This document shows positions 8,601-18,831 of a stretch of 64,000 nt of DNA, piece by piece. The notes below the pieces were generated by a model that saw nothing but the letters and a program-made list of their open reading frames with translations, ran no database searches and was not told where the DNA came from. Made by a program: the position numbers and the translations under genes. Numbering within the stretch: the stretch's first letter is position 1; every line of letters starts with the position of its first letter. Source of the stretch: Mucilaginibacter cryoferens (GTDB lineage Bacteria > Bacteroidota > Bacteroidia > Sphingobacteriales > Sphingobacteriaceae); contig NZ_JACHCR010000001.1 of NCBI RefSeq assembly GCF_014205845.1, positions 62,001 to 126,000 of the forward strand, in the 5' to 3' direction.

Positions 8601-11591
8601 ATGCAAGGTAAAGGGGTTATTAAATTTTTCGCCATTCTGCTGGCAGTTGTGTGTATCTACCAGCTGTCGTTTACGTGGGTGGCCTCAAAAGTTCAGAGTG
8701 ATGCCAAGGCATACGCAAAGGGAAATCCTGAAAAAGAGACGGCCTACCTGGACTCAATGTCTACACAACCGGTATATCCGTTATTCAAACACACTTACGC
8801 TTTTGTACAGCAAAGAGAGCTTGCATTAGGTCTCGACCTTAAAGGTGGTATGAACGTTACTATGCAAATTCAGCTCGATGAGCTGGTACGCAAAATAGCG
8901 AACAATAACCCCGATGTGGTTTTCAACCAGGCTTTGGCTAATGCTGATAAATTACAGGCTGATGCAAAAACCAGCCAGAAAAATTTTATCGCGTTATTTG
9001 TAAGTGAGTACGAAAAGTTAAATCCGGATGGTAAACTGGCTGCTATCTTTTCAACAAAAGATAACCAGGATCACTTAAAGTTTAACGCTTCAAACAGCGA
9101 AGTTGAAGCTTATCTGAAAGATTTGGCTAATACTGCAGTAAAACAATCATTCACGGTATTAAACACCCGTATCAACCAGTTTGGTGTAACCCAGCCTAAC
9201 ATCCAGTTAGAGGCAAGCTCAAACCGTATTCTTATCGAACTACCTGGCGTTAAAGAACCAGATCGTGTTCGTAAATTATTGTCGGGTTCTGCAAAGCTTG
9301 AGTTTTATCAAACATTTGATAACAGCGAAGCTTACCAAACCATTATTGCTGTTGATAACCTGTTTGCTGCAAAAAACAAAACTGCTGTAAAAACCGATTC
9401 GTCAAAAACAACTGCTGCAACTGCCGCTGTTAAAAAAGATACTGCTGCAAAAGCGGGCTCATTGTTAAGCAAGGTTCAAAAAAATGCAGAGAAAGACACT
9501 TCGGCTGCTGCATTAAGTGGCAAATCGCAATTGGCGGCACAACACCCGCTGTTATCGGTAATGTCGTTAAACCTTTATCCAGGTGCAAATGGTCAGCAGT
9601 CATTGGGTCAGGGCCCGGTTGTTGGTTACGCTTTGTTAAAAGATACTGCCAAAGTAAACTCATACCTGCATAGCACGATTGCAAAATCTGCCATACCACG
9701 CAACATGAAATTTCTTTGGGATGTAAAACCAATGAAAGATGCTAAACAAAAAGCATTTGCTTTATATGCCATTAAATTAAGTGGTGCCGAAAACGGTCCG
9801 GTACTTTCTGGTGATGTAATTACCGATGCCAGAAACGATGTAAATCAAAAAGGCAGCCCAGAGGTTGTGATGATCATGAACTCTGAAGGTGCTCAAAAAT
9901 GGCGTACAGTTACTGCCGAGGCAGCTGCTGCAACCAACAAAAGAGCTATCGCCATTGTTCTCGACGACAATGTATACTCTGCTCCTAACGTTCAAAACGA
10001 AATTTCTGGTGGTGTATCCTCTATTGAAGGAAACTTTACCCAGGAAGATACAAGAGATTTGGCCAACGTATTAAAAGCAGGTCGTTTACCGGCCCCGGCA
10101 CACATTGTGTCTGAAGAAATTGTAGGTCCGTCATTAGGTAAAGAAGCTATCAGCGCCAGTTTGCTTTCATGCGCATTAGGTTTGGTAGTAGTACTTATCT
10201 TTATGATAGCTTACTATAACCGTGCAGGTACCGTTGCGGTAGTTGCGGTGGTTATCAACATATTCTTCCTGATGGGTGTACTAACCAGCTTAGGTGCCGT
10301 ACTTACAGTACCAGGTGTTGCAGGTATAGTGCTTACCTTAGGTATAGCGGTTGATGCCAACGTATTGGTGTATGAGCGTGTACGTGAAGAACTTGCTTTA
10401 GGTAAATCATTAAAAATAGCCGTAGCCGATGGTTTTAAACACGCGCTGCCATCTATCCTCGATTCACAGATCAGTACCTTCTTAACCGGCTTAATCCTGT
10501 TTATCTTTGGCTCGGGCCCGATACAAGGTTTCGCTACTACATTGATGATCGGTATTATCACTTCATTATTCTGTTCACTGTTAATCTCAAGGGTTATATT
10601 TGAATGGATGATTGATAAAGGCTGGGATATTAAATTTAGCAACCCATGGAGCTCACATACCTTTAAAAATGCCAACTACGCGTTTGTTAAAAACCGTTTC
10701 AAGTTTTACATTTTCTCTGGTATTTTCATTATTGCGGGTATTATATCAATTGCAGTTCGTGGGTTTAGCTACGGTGTTGATTTTGAAGGGGGTCGTAACT
10801 TTATTGTAAAATTCCCTAACAAAACAATTACAACAGAGCAAATTCACAATGCTGTTGATCCCTCTTTATTAGGTCGTGGTACCGAGGTTAAAACCTTAGG
10901 TGCAGACAAGATGAGTATCACTACCAACTATCTTATGCAGGGTAATACCCCGGCAATAGATGCAAAAGTAAGAGCTACACTGGTAACAGCATTAAACACC
11001 AACGCCGAAACCAAGATAAGCGATAGCGATATTGTTGGTCAATCGAAAGTAAGTGCAACAATTGCTGAGGAATTGAAAACATCAGCTGTATACACAGTAT
11101 TGATTGCCATATTTGTTATCTCCGCTTACATCTTTATCCGTTTCCGTAAATGGCAGTTTAGCATAGGTGCGATGTTTGCAACAGCACACGATGCATTGCT
11201 GGTATTATCGTTCTTCTCTTTATTCAACGGAATATTACCTTTCTCGTTAGATATCGACCAGGCATTCATCGCCGCGATTCTTACTGTTATCGGTTACTCT
11301 ATTAATGATACGGTGGTAGTATTTGACAGGATTCGTGAGTTCCTTGAACATCAGACAAAAGACGAAAAAACAGAAGATGTTATCAACCGCGCTATCAACA
11401 GCACATTAAGCCGTACCATTATTACTGCATTAACAGTAGTGTTTGTATTGATCGTGTTGTTCATATTTGGTGGTGATGTTATCAAAGGCTTCTCGTTTGC
11501 ATTATTAATAGGTGTTATTTTTGGTACATACTCTTCTATCTGCGTGGCAACACCGGTTATAGTCGACCTTGGGAAAAAACAACTCAAATAA
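8601..11591 (+). CDS. secDF: protein translocase subunit SecDF (fused)
   Basis: Proton-driven accessory of the Sec translocon that pulls preproteins across the inner membrane. The 996-residue fusion has SecD first: one TM helix, the GLDLKGG motif near residue 76, a large periplasmic P1 domain and five TM helices. The SecF half begins near residue 690, with its GVDFEGGR motif at about 730. The P1 region carries a Thr/Lys/Ala-rich insertion around residues 255-310. Conserved TM motifs AVDANVLVYERVREE (SecD) and SINDTVVVFDRIRE (SecF) are present. It is probably monocistronic, with a terminator immediately after the stop. Confidence 0.96.
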   Translation: MQGKGVIKFFAILLAVVCIYQLSFTWVASKVQSDAKAYAKGNPEKETAYLDSMSTQPVYPLFKHTYAFVQQRELALGLDLKGGMNVTMQIQLDELVRKIANNNPDVVFNQALANADKLQADAKTSQKNFIALFVSEYEKLNPDGKLAAIFSTKDNQDHLKFNASNSEVEAYLKDLANTAVKQSFTVLNTRINQFGVTQPNIQLEASSNRILIELPGVKEPDRVRKLLSGSAKLEFYQTFDNSEAYQTIIAVDNLFAAKNKTAVKTDSSKTTAATAAVKKDTAAKAGSLLSKVQKNAEKDTSAAALSGKSQLAAQHPLLSVMSLNLYPGANGQQSLGQGPVVGYALLKDTAKVNSYLHSTIAKSAIPRNMKFLWDVKPMKDAKQKAFALYAIKLSGAENGPVLSGDVITDARNDVNQKGSPEVVMIMNSEGAQKWRTVTAEAAAATNKRAIAIVLDDNVYSAPNVQNEISGGVSSIEGNFTQEDTRDLANVLKAGRLPAPAHIVSEEIVGPSLGKEAISASLLSCALGLVVVLIFMIAYYNRAGTVAVVAVVINIFFLMGVLTSLGAVLTVPGVAGIVLTLGIAVDANVLVYERVREELALGKSLKIAVADGFKHALPSILDSQISTFLTGLILFIFGSGPIQGFATTLMIGIITSLFCSLLISRVIFEWMIDKGWDIKFSNPWSSHTFKNANYAFVKNRFKFYIFSGIFIIAGIISIAVRGFSYGVDFEGGRNFIVKFPNKTITTEQIHNAVDPSLLGRGTEVKTLGADKMSITTNYLMQGNTPAIDAKVRATLVTALNTNAETKISDSDIVGQSKVSATIAEELKTSAVYTVLIAIFVISAYIFIRFRKWQFSIGAMFATAHDALLVLSFFSLFNGILPFSLDIDQAFIAAILTVIGYSINDTVVVFDRIREFLEHQTKDEKTEDVINRAINSTLSRTIITALTVVFVLIVLFIFGGDVIKGFSFALLIGVIFGTYSSICVATPVIVDLGKKQLK

Positions 11592-11610
11592 ATAAACTAA
11601 TTTATTTAAA

Positions 11611-11641
11611 AGGCTCCAAAGAACATTTGGGGCCTTTTTTG
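11611..11641 (+). terminator. Rho-independent terminator after secDF
   Basis: GGCTCCAAA-GAACA-TTTGGGGCC hairpin with one G-T pair, followed by six or more T, 20 bases after the secDF stop. Confidence 0.8.
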
Positions 11642-11911
11642 TTTTACAGGAAGAAACCTCATGCAGTCCTTATAAAGAAAAGGACATGAAACTACAACCA
11701 CCAAAGGCCGAAGCCGGCCGACGGATGGGGTTGCAAATGAATAACAATGAGGTATAATTGCATAGTAAAAACAATAAATAAACATTGCCATCGGCATGGG
11801 TATTGTGCTGTTGGCGATGAAAAGGAGAAGCATCTATTTTGTATCTCCGGAAGTAAATAAGAGACGCAAAACATGTGCCTCTACAAAACGAACACTAATA
11901 ACCCTCTTCAC

Positions 11912-13225
11912 ATGAACATATCAGATAGTTCAAAATTCCCTTTAGTAGTTATAGTTGGCGGCGGCTTTGGCGGCCTGCAGGTAGCCAAAAAGTTAGAAGA
12001 TAAGCCCGTTGACGTTTTAATGCTGGATAAGCATAATTACCACACCTTTCAGCCGCTATTGTACCAGGTAGCTATGGGCGGATTGGAATCAGAATCGATA
12101 GCCTTTTCGCTGCGCAAAAACTTCTCGGGGCAAAAAAACTTCCGTTTCCGGATAGCAGAAGTACTAAAAGTGAATGCCGAAAGCAATACTATTGATACCA
12201 CCATTGGCCAGATAGCCTACGATTACCTGGTGATAGCCACCGGATCTACCACCAACTTTTTTGGCAATCATGAGATAGAAAAATTTTCGATGCCGATGAA
12301 ATCTATCCCCGAGGCATTAAATCTGCGCTACTCCATCCTTCAAAATATTGAGGAAGCCTTGCTAAAAACCTCTAAAGACGAACGTGAAGCCTTGCTCACC
12401 TTTGTATTGGTGGGTGCCGGCCCCACAGGTGTCGAGCTTTCTGGTTCGCTGGCAGAGTTACGAAACCACGTGCTGACCAAAGATTATCCCGAGCTTAAAA
12501 AAGAAGATATGAAGGTATACCTGGTAGATTTTTTACCAAAGGTATTGGGACCATTTTCTGACCAGGCATCTAATGCGGCAAAGGATTTTCTCACCAAAAT
12601 GGGTGTAGAAGTTTTATTAGGTGTAAAGGTAGAAAGCTACGATGGCAACGAAATAAAATTTGAAGGCGGTAAAACCATCCGTACCAAAAATGTGATCTGG
12701 AGCGCAGGTGTTATGGGCGTTGTGCCTGAGGGTATTGACAAAAGTAATATTGAGCGTGGTAACCGGATAAAGGTAGACAGCGTTTGCCGGATGATAGGTA
12801 CAGAAAACATTTTCGCTATTGGTGATGTGGCGGCTATGATCACCGATGAAACGCCAAAAGGGCACCCCGGTGTAGCGCAGGTAGCCATACAAATGGGCGC
12901 GCATGTGGGTAAAACCATTATACAGCTCATCAATCATGAAGCTACCGCACCATTTAAATATTTTGATAAAGGCTCGTTGGCCACCATCGGCCGTAATAAA
13001 GCGGTTGCCGACTTAGGTAAGATCAAATTTCAGGGATTTTTTGCGTGGCTGGTATGGATGTTTGTGCATTTGATATCACTGTTGGGCGGCCGTAACAAGG
13101 TAATTGTATTTATCAACTGGGTATCGAGCTATATTAATTACAACGGTGGCACCAGGCTTATCCTTCATAAATTTGAACGGGAAGGCCTAACAGAGCAACA
13201 ACATTTACCGAATACCGTGAATTGA
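11912..13225 (+). CDS. ndh: type II NADH:quinone dehydrogenase
   Basis: Single-subunit, non-proton-pumping NADH dehydrogenase of the respiratory chain; FAD flavoprotein on the inner face of the membrane. The FAD-binding VVIVGGGFGGLQVAKKL motif is near the N-terminus. The NADH-binding VLVGAGPTGVELSGSLAEL is near residues 165-185, and the second FAD motif is IFAIGDVA. The C-terminal region (GFFAWLVWMFVHLISLLG) is the membrane-attaching amphipathic/hydrophobic segment typical of the family. The start is set at ATG 11912 (MNISDSSKFP, 437 residues); an ATG at 11873 would add 13 poorly conserved residues. Confidence 0.93.
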   Translation: MNISDSSKFPLVVIVGGGFGGLQVAKKLEDKPVDVLMLDKHNYHTFQPLLYQVAMGGLESESIAFSLRKNFSGQKNFRFRIAEVLKVNAESNTIDTTIGQIAYDYLVIATGSTTNFFGNHEIEKFSMPMKSIPEALNLRYSILQNIEEALLKTSKDEREALLTFVLVGAGPTGVELSGSLAELRNHVLTKDYPELKKEDMKVYLVDFLPKVLGPFSDQASNAAKDFLTKMGVEVLLGVKVESYDGNEIKFEGGKTIRTKNVIWSAGVMGVVPEGIDKSNIERGNRIKVDSVCRMIGTENIFAIGDVAAMITDETPKGHPGVAQVAIQMGAHVGKTIIQLINHEATAPFKYFDKGSLATIGRNKAVADLGKIKFQGFFAWLVWMFVHLISLLGGRNKVIVFINWVSSYINYNGGTRLILHKFEREGLTEQQHLPNTVN

Positions 13226-13238
13226 GGTGCGGGGAGCC

Positions 13239-13306
13239 TGTTGCGGGTTGCGTGTAAAAGCTTTAATCTTGTATTAAATTAGCTGTTATTTTTGCTACCC
13301 GCAACA
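13239..13306. repeat. imperfect intergenic palindrome
   Basis: Left arm TGTTGCGGGTTGC (13239-13251) pairs with GCTACCCGCAACA (13294-13306) with one mismatch. Looser pairing extends to about 13228 and 13325. The loop contains the hmgL -7 box. Confidence 0.6.
13287..13294 (+). promoter_or_regulatory. -7 box (TATTTTTG) for HMG-CoA lyase gene
   Basis: Exact TAnnTTTG match followed by C, 36 bases before the ATG at 13331, in the loop of the imperfect palindrome. Confidence 0.4.
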
Positions 13307-13330
13307 CAAACCACGTAACACGAACCTGAA

Positions 13331-14179
13331 ATGATCAAAATAACCGAATGCCCGCGCGATGCCATGCAGGGTATAGTGCACTTTATTCCAACGGATGTAA
13401 AAGCGGCATATATTAACCTGCTTTTGCAGGTAGGTTTTGATACTATTGATTTTGGAAGTTTTGTATCAGCCAAAGCGATACCCCAGCTTCAGGATACTGC
13501 CGGGGTATTGAGTAAATTAGATCTGAGCAATACCCGATCAAAGCTACTGGCCATTGTTGCCAATTACCGCGGTGCCGAAGACGCTGTAAAGCACCCGGAG
13601 ATCACTTATCTGGGCTATCCGTTTTCTATCTCAGAAACCTTCCAGCTTCGTAATACCAATACTACCCTACCCCAAGCGTTTGATAATGTAAAGCGCATGC
13701 AGGAATTATCGGTCGCAAACAATAAAAAACTGCTGGTCTACTTGTCTATGGGTTTTGGAAACCCCTACGGAGATGAATGGAATACAGATATTATTTATAA
13801 GTGGACAGAGAAATTAGTGGCTGAGGGCATCGGCAATATCGCTTTAGCCGATACCATCGGCATTGCCACTGCCGAACAGATAGGCAATGTTTACCCAGAA
13901 CTTTGCCAGGCCTTCCCTGCAATCGAATTTGGTATCCATTTGCATAGTACACCCGATACCTGGCAACCTAAAATAGCAGCGGCCTACCAAAGCGGCTGCA
14001 AACGGTTCGACACCGCACTAAAGGGCTATGGTGGCTGCCCCATGGCCGCAGATGACCTTACAGGCAATATTGCAACCGAAAACCTAACAACATACCTCCA
14101 AACTCAAAACGAGCCACTGGGGCTTAATATGGATAAATTACTGGAAGCGATAGAATATTCCGGGAGGGTATTCTTATAA
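13331..14179 (+). CDS. hydroxymethylglutaryl-CoA lyase
   Basis: Cleaves HMG-CoA to acetyl-CoA and acetoacetate in leucine degradation and ketone metabolism. The 282-residue TIM-barrel protein of the DRE-TIM family shows the N-terminal ITECPRDAMQG block, with the catalytic-loop Arg-Asp. It also has the metal-binding HLHST strand motif near residue 205 and the glycine-rich GYGGCPMA loop near residue 240 that carries the active-site Cys of HMG-CoA lyases. It stands alone on the plus strand; no other leucine-pathway genes lie nearby. Confidence 0.9.
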   Translation: MIKITECPRDAMQGIVHFIPTDVKAAYINLLLQVGFDTIDFGSFVSAKAIPQLQDTAGVLSKLDLSNTRSKLLAIVANYRGAEDAVKHPEITYLGYPFSISETFQLRNTNTTLPQAFDNVKRMQELSVANNKKLLVYLSMGFGNPYGDEWNTDIIYKWTEKLVAEGIGNIALADTIGIATAEQIGNVYPELCQAFPAIEFGIHLHSTPDTWQPKIAAAYQSGCKRFDTALKGYGGCPMAADDLTGNIATENLTTYLQTQNEPLGLNMDKLLEAIEYSGRVFL

Positions 14180-14180
14180 A

Positions 14181-14288
14181 TGTGCAGATTTCAGATTTTA
14201 AATGTGCAAATGAAATAACAAGCCGATATTATTGCCATTATCTGACGACAAAAAACAATTCATCATCTGCACATTTGAAATCTGCACA
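14181..14288. repeat. imperfect palindrome between convergent genes
   Basis: Left arm TGTGCAGATTTCA...AATGTGCA (14181-14208) and right arm TGCACATTTGAAATCTGCACA (14268-14288) are complementary, apart from an 8-base insertion in the left arm. It separates the HMG-CoA lyase gene (+) from the ROK gene (-). Confidence 0.65.
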
Positions 14289-14291
14289 TCA

Positions 14292-15509
14292 TTAGGCTCC
14301 TGCTTTCGCTACTTTAGCTTTTACAGTTTTATCAAAGTTTTCCATTACCAAAACGGCTGCGCCAACCAACTCGGCATCAAAGCCAAGTTCTGATACCAGT
14401 AACTCTGTACCGGCAGATAAACGTGGTATACAATACTTATGTAACGCCTGCTGAATGGGCGCCATTAATATTTTAGCAACTTTTGCTCCCCTGCCGCTTA
14501 ATACAATAGTACCCGGATTCATGATATGGATAAGAATAGCCAGGGCTTTCCCTATTTTGTACCCGGCATCAGACAAAAGTTCTATAGCAAACTGATCGCC
14601 GTTATTGGCGGCATCCAGCAGGGCATCTCCCATCAGTTTAGAATGATCATTGGTATTGTGCTTTAAACTGGTTATACGCCCCTGCTTAATACCTTCAATA
14701 GCTTTGCGGGCAACAACCAGCATAGATGCTTCAGCCTCTAAACAGCCTCGTTTACCGCACTCACAAAGTGAACCATCTTCAGATAGTGGGATATGGCTTA
14801 ACTCGCCCGCAAAACCGGTATGGCCGCGAAACAGCTTGCCGTTCACTATCATCCCTAAACCTATGCCCCAGCCTAAATTTATCACCATTACTTCGGTTTG
14901 TGCTTTGGCTATGCCAAATTTTTGCTCGGCAAGCGCTATCAGGCTCGAATCGTTATCAATATAAGTTGTTATGCCCGTATGCTCTGTAAGGTATGCGGTA
15001 AGGCTTCCGTTGGCATCAAGGTAAGTATAGTTTATTCCCTCTGTTACATTAATAAAACCAGGCATGCCTATACCAATACCGGCAACTTTGCCTTTGGCAA
15101 TACCCGATGTTTTAATATAGCTGTTAATCTGGTTGGTAAGTATGCCTAATGCATCGGGATTGTTAAGCAGTTTAAGCTCAAAAGTAAGCATATCGGCAAC
15201 CGCGCTGTTTTGCAAATCGAACAGCTGGATACGCGCCGTAAGCTGATCGAGCGCTACAGCCAATATATACATGGCGTTTGCCTTTACAGAGTACATAAGC
15301 GGACGACGGCCACCGCTCGACGGAGCATAGCCATGCTCAACCACGAAGCCTTCGTGCATCAGTTCATTTACGGCTTTGGCTATTGACGGAATGCTTTTAT
15401 CAAATAAGTCGCTCAGTCCGGCACATGACATCGCTTTATTAAAATAAAGCCTTTTGATGATCATATTTTTTAGCTGACTGCCCTTCACACCTTTATTTTC
15501 GGGTTCCAT
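14292..15509 (-). CDS. ROK-family transcriptional regulator (NagC/XylR type)
   Basis: Sugar-responsive regulator of 405 residues. Residues 10-75 form a winged helix-turn-helix (LKNMIIKRLYF...VNELMHEGFV). The rest is a ROK sugar-kinase-like domain with the GIGMPGFI ATP-loop region, the ELSHIPL motif that places the sugar-contacting His, and the CECGKRGCLEAEAS zinc-binding ROK signature near residue 255. The next gene upstream on the same strand is a DUF695 protein and then a GH3 beta-glucosidase. A role in controlling glycoside use is therefore plausible, but no operator is visible. Confidence 0.88.
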   Translation of the reverse strand: MEPENKGVKGSQLKNMIIKRLYFNKAMSCAGLSDLFDKSIPSIAKAVNELMHEGFVVEHGYAPSSGGRRPLMYSVKANAMYILAVALDQLTARIQLFDLQNSAVADMLTFELKLLNNPDALGILTNQINSYIKTSGIAKGKVAGIGIGMPGFINVTEGINYTYLDANGSLTAYLTEHTGITTYIDNDSSLIALAEQKFGIAKAQTEVMVINLGWGIGLGMIVNGKLFRGHTGFAGELSHIPLSEDGSLCECGKRGCLEAEASMLVVARKAIEGIKQGRITSLKHNTNDHSKLMGDALLDAANNGDQFAIELLSDAGYKIGKALAILIHIMNPGTIVLSGRGAKVAKILMAPIQQALHKYCIPRLSAGTELLVSELGFDAELVGAAVLVMENFDKTVKAKVAKAGA

Positions 15510-15753
15510 TCAATAATTGAGAGTTAAAGTTTTTAAAAGATCAGGCCTAAGTAATTATAGTTTATAAAAATATAAATAAAGTACAATATTACAACTGTAT
15601 TTATAACGGCTTTTAACGGTCTGATTAATTGGGTAAAAGTAAACAAAACGGTGTTATGTGCCTCAAATAATTTAGCGGAAGGCAACTTAAGTCTGCAAGC
15701 TTAATCTTATTGAAAAAGTGTTTTAACATTTCTTCAATCTAAAAAACATATTA

Positions 15754-16197
15754 TTAGGCAAAATCTTCCAATACCCCAACATACTCCTCCCAATCCGGGT
15801 CGCTTTCGGCGTTAATGGTAACCGGAAGCTGATCGAATTGAGAAAGTGCCGCGTTTAGCCGTTCGCCCGCTATGTCAATATCTGTAGTATACCAGGCCCA
15901 CCATCTTTCGTTTTCGCCGGTAAAACTAAAAGCAAGTATGGTTTGGTTATCCAGTTCCAGCATATCTGCCAGTGCCTCTTCCACCTGCTCCATCAGGTCG
16001 AGATCAATTTCGCGGGGCAACAGGCTTTCATTTGGCGAATTATATGCCCAGATAACATCCATCCGCCAATTAAAAACACCGGTATCCTTAAAATTTTGCA
16101 GGTGCGGCCTAAACTTTACAAAAACCGGAATCTCCTCGTCGGTAGAAAACTCGAGGGAAACCCAGGAGTCGCTTAAATTCATATCGTCAATTATCAT
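15754..16197 (-). CDS. DUF695-like protein
   Basis: A 147-residue acidic cytoplasmic protein rich in Trp and Asp/Glu (WVSLEFSTDEEIPVFVKFRP, ERWWAWYTTDIDIAGERLN). The layout resembles the DUF695 family, whose function is unknown. There is no signal peptide or membrane segment. A hairpin terminator separates it from the upstream beta-glucosidase gene, so the two are probably separate transcripts. Confidence 0.6.
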   Translation of the reverse strand: MIIDDMNLSDSWVSLEFSTDEEIPVFVKFRPHLQNFKDTGVFNWRMDVIWAYNSPNESLLPREIDLDLMEQVEEALADMLELDNQTILAFSFTGENERWWAWYTTDIDIAGERLNAALSQFDQLPVTINAESDPDWEEYVGVLEDFA

Positions 16198-16210
16198 ATG
16201 TCAATAATAC

Positions 16211-16250
16211 AAAAAAGACCCGCGAAGTTTTAACAATCGCAGGTCTTTTA
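16211..16250 (-). terminator. terminator after beta-glucosidase gene
   Basis: On the minus strand AAAGACCTGCGA pairs with TCGCGGGTCTTT (one G-T pair) around a short AT-rich loop, then TTTTG. A/T tracts on both sides could allow bidirectional use. Confidence 0.75.
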
Positions 16251-16279
16251 AATTACCTCATTATTGGAGAGTTGCCGCT

Positions 16280-18697
16280 TTACTGCACCTCAAACTCCTT
16301 TTTTAATTTAATATCTTCTGATGAGCTGCCTATCATCACCATAAACTTACCGGGTTCAACGGTCCAGTTCATGTTTTTATCCAATAGGGCCAAATCATCG
16401 GGATGCAGGGTAAATTGCACAGTCTTTCTTTCGCCGGGTTTAAGGTTAACCCGCTCGAAACCACGCAGATCATACTCATAGGTAGTTACGCTGCTTACTT
16501 CATCTTTAAGGTACAATTGCACTACATCATCGCCGGCACGGGCACCGGTATTGGTTACATCAACACTTACCTGTACATCGCCCTGCGCGTTTTCCTTTTC
16601 GGGAGACACCACCAGGTTACTGTATTCAAATTTGGTGTAGCTTAAGCCATACCCAAAAGGGTATAACGAACCATTCACACTGGTTTTGCCCCAGCTATTT
16701 TGACCACCTTGACTAGCCTGTGAATTGGGTTTAAACGGAAAGTTAAACTCAATTTGCCCGGTAGTTTTTGGGAAAGTGATGGGCAGCTTGCCACCCGGAT
16801 TATTATCGCCAAATAAGGTTTCGGCAATTACCTGGCCGCTTTGCACGCTTGGGAACCAGGCTTCTAAAATGGCAGGTACATATTTATTTTCCCAGTTGAT
16901 GGTAAGCGGCTGCCCGTTTATCATTACCATAACCACAGGTTTACCTGTTGCTTGTAGGGCCTGTATCAGCTTTAACTGGCGGCCAGGAAGGTTTAACCCG
17001 GTGCGCGACAGGCTTTCACCTACCCTATCCACATCCTCGCCTACAACGGCTATAATTACGTCGGCCTTTTTGGCCTGGGTTACGGCATTATCAATTTCTA
17101 TTTGCTCTTGTTGGGTAAGCGGCGTTTCAATAATTTCGCTTTCGGGCCAGGTGGCATCTATCATGTCGCAGCCCTTAGCGTAGGTAACTATACCATCTTT
17201 TCCCATATAATTTACCAAACCATCATACACGTTGGTAACCGGGTTATGCGACGGGCCATAACGGCTTATAGCGTAGTTGGTTTCCTTAGCCAGCGGACCA
17301 GTTACCAATATATTAGGATACTTCTTTTTATCCAATGGCAGCAAATCACCCTCATTTTTCAACAACACCATCGATTCGCGGTTCATTTTAAGCGACATAG
17401 CCGCGTCATTGGCGGTATGTACTAATTTATCGGCCGCCTTGGGATCTTTCACGTACGGGCTATCAAACAGGCCCAGGCGAAATTTTACCCGTAATACATC
17501 GCCTACCCTCGAATCAATCACTTTCATCGAGATCTTGTTTTCGTTAATTAACTCGCGTAAAGGCAAAATAAAGGTTTGCGGCATGGTAAAGTTGGTACGT
17601 ACATTTAGGCCGGCCTCAACCGCCTGCCTTACAGCTTCTTTATAATCGGCTGCTACGTGATGTTTGGAGTACAAAAATTCAACGGCCTCACTATCGCTCA
17701 CCACGTAACCGTTAAAACCAAATTGCTGGCGAAGTAACTGGGTTAAAAAATAATAGCTACCGGTTATAGGTACGCCATCCCAATCATTATAACTGCTCAT
17801 TACCCCCATAGGATGGGCTTCCTGAATAACCCTGCGAAACGGATACAGGTAAATCTGATGCATTTCTCTTGGTGCCACATGCGGATCGGTACGGTCGCTT
17901 CCATCACGACCACCTTTGGGCACGCTGTATACCGCGAAATGTTTTAAAGTTGCGGCTATGCCTTCCTCCTGCATCCCTAAAACCATTTGCTTGCCCATTT
18001 CGGCAATATGAAAAGGGTCTTCTCCGTAACATTCTACTACCCGGCCCCAACGCTGGTCGCGGGCTGGATCAAGTATCGGGGCATAAACGTTGGTGTAACC
18101 TAAAGCTTTTGCTTCGCGCCCTACGGTTTGGCCGGCCTGGCGTACCAATTGTTTATCAAAAGTACTACCGATACCAATTGGGGCAGGTAGCGGTGTAGCA
18201 CGATCGTGGTTTAAACCATGAATACCCTCGTTTGTAAAATCAACCGGGATGCCCATGCGGGTTTCTTCCACAAACCATTTTTGGATGGTATTAATAGCCG
18301 AAGCATGCTTGCTAAACGGATACGAATATTGTGTAGGCGCGTCGTCGGTATGCGAGGTGAGATTATTCAGTTCTTCATCTATATTGGCTATCCCGTCTTT
18401 CCAGATCTCGTTTTTCCAGTTGGGGATAGGCATCTCGTCTTTAAGTACCCGTTTATATCCATAGAGCGTGGCCATTTGACAGGTTTTCTCGTCAACGGTC
18501 ATTTGACTCAGTAAATCGGCAACACGTTTGTCAATGGTTTGGGATGGATCTTCAAATACATCCATTTTCCCATTTTTATTGAAATCTATCCAGCCTTTAT
18601 GGTAAATATTTTTTTGCTGTGCCGATGCAGATAGCGCCAGCCCGGCAACCAGGGCCGATACCACGCAAATACGCGGCAGGTAATACTTTGTTCTCAT
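16280..18697 (-). CDS. bglX: periplasmic beta-glucosidase, GH3 (BglX-like)
   Basis: Exo-acting glycoside hydrolase that removes terminal beta-D-glucose from oligosaccharides. It has 805 residues with a signal peptide ending near ALSASA-QQ. The order is the GH3 N-terminal barrel, the C-terminal alpha/beta sandwich, and a fibronectin-III-like domain (residues about 690-790, GDDVVQLYLKD...). The catalytic nucleophile is the Asp of GYVVSDSEAVEFL, the usual SDW motif here being SDS. FTNEGIHGLNHDRATPLP is the substrate-loop block. The product is exported to the periplasm. A -7 box lies just upstream and a terminator follows. Confidence 0.93.
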   Translation of the reverse strand: MRTKYYLPRICVVSALVAGLALSASAQQKNIYHKGWIDFNKNGKMDVFEDPSQTIDKRVADLLSQMTVDEKTCQMATLYGYKRVLKDEMPIPNWKNEIWKDGIANIDEELNNLTSHTDDAPTQYSYPFSKHASAINTIQKWFVEETRMGIPVDFTNEGIHGLNHDRATPLPAPIGIGSTFDKQLVRQAGQTVGREAKALGYTNVYAPILDPARDQRWGRVVECYGEDPFHIAEMGKQMVLGMQEEGIAATLKHFAVYSVPKGGRDGSDRTDPHVAPREMHQIYLYPFRRVIQEAHPMGVMSSYNDWDGVPITGSYYFLTQLLRQQFGFNGYVVSDSEAVEFLYSKHHVAADYKEAVRQAVEAGLNVRTNFTMPQTFILPLRELINENKISMKVIDSRVGDVLRVKFRLGLFDSPYVKDPKAADKLVHTANDAAMSLKMNRESMVLLKNEGDLLPLDKKKYPNILVTGPLAKETNYAISRYGPSHNPVTNVYDGLVNYMGKDGIVTYAKGCDMIDATWPESEIIETPLTQQEQIEIDNAVTQAKKADVIIAVVGEDVDRVGESLSRTGLNLPGRQLKLIQALQATGKPVVMVMINGQPLTINWENKYVPAILEAWFPSVQSGQVIAETLFGDNNPGGKLPITFPKTTGQIEFNFPFKPNSQASQGGQNSWGKTSVNGSLYPFGYGLSYTKFEYSNLVVSPEKENAQGDVQVSVDVTNTGARAGDDVVQLYLKDEVSSVTTYEYDLRGFERVNLKPGERKTVQFTLHPDDLALLDKNMNWTVEPGKFMVMIGSSSEDIKLKKEFEVQ

Positions 18698-18721
18698 GTA
18701 GATGAATTGTGGTTAGTATTT

Positions 18722-18729
18722 CAAATATA
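18722..18729 (-). promoter_or_regulatory. -7 box (TATATTTG) for bglX
   Basis: Exact TAnnTTTG match on the minus strand, 25 bases before the beta-glucosidase ATG. Confidence 0.45.
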
Positions 18730-18831
18730 GGAGAATAAAATAATGGCTTGTACAATTGACACTAAGGTTTTACAATGTAGGGTGGATGTAGGGACAGAAT
18801 GTGCAGGTGAGTCTGTCTTTTATTCAAATCG

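Noticed and set aside
10214..10675. 153-codon frame on the minus strand inside secDF
   Set aside because: Lies wholly opposite well-conserved SecD sequence; no motif, promoter or ribosome-binding site.
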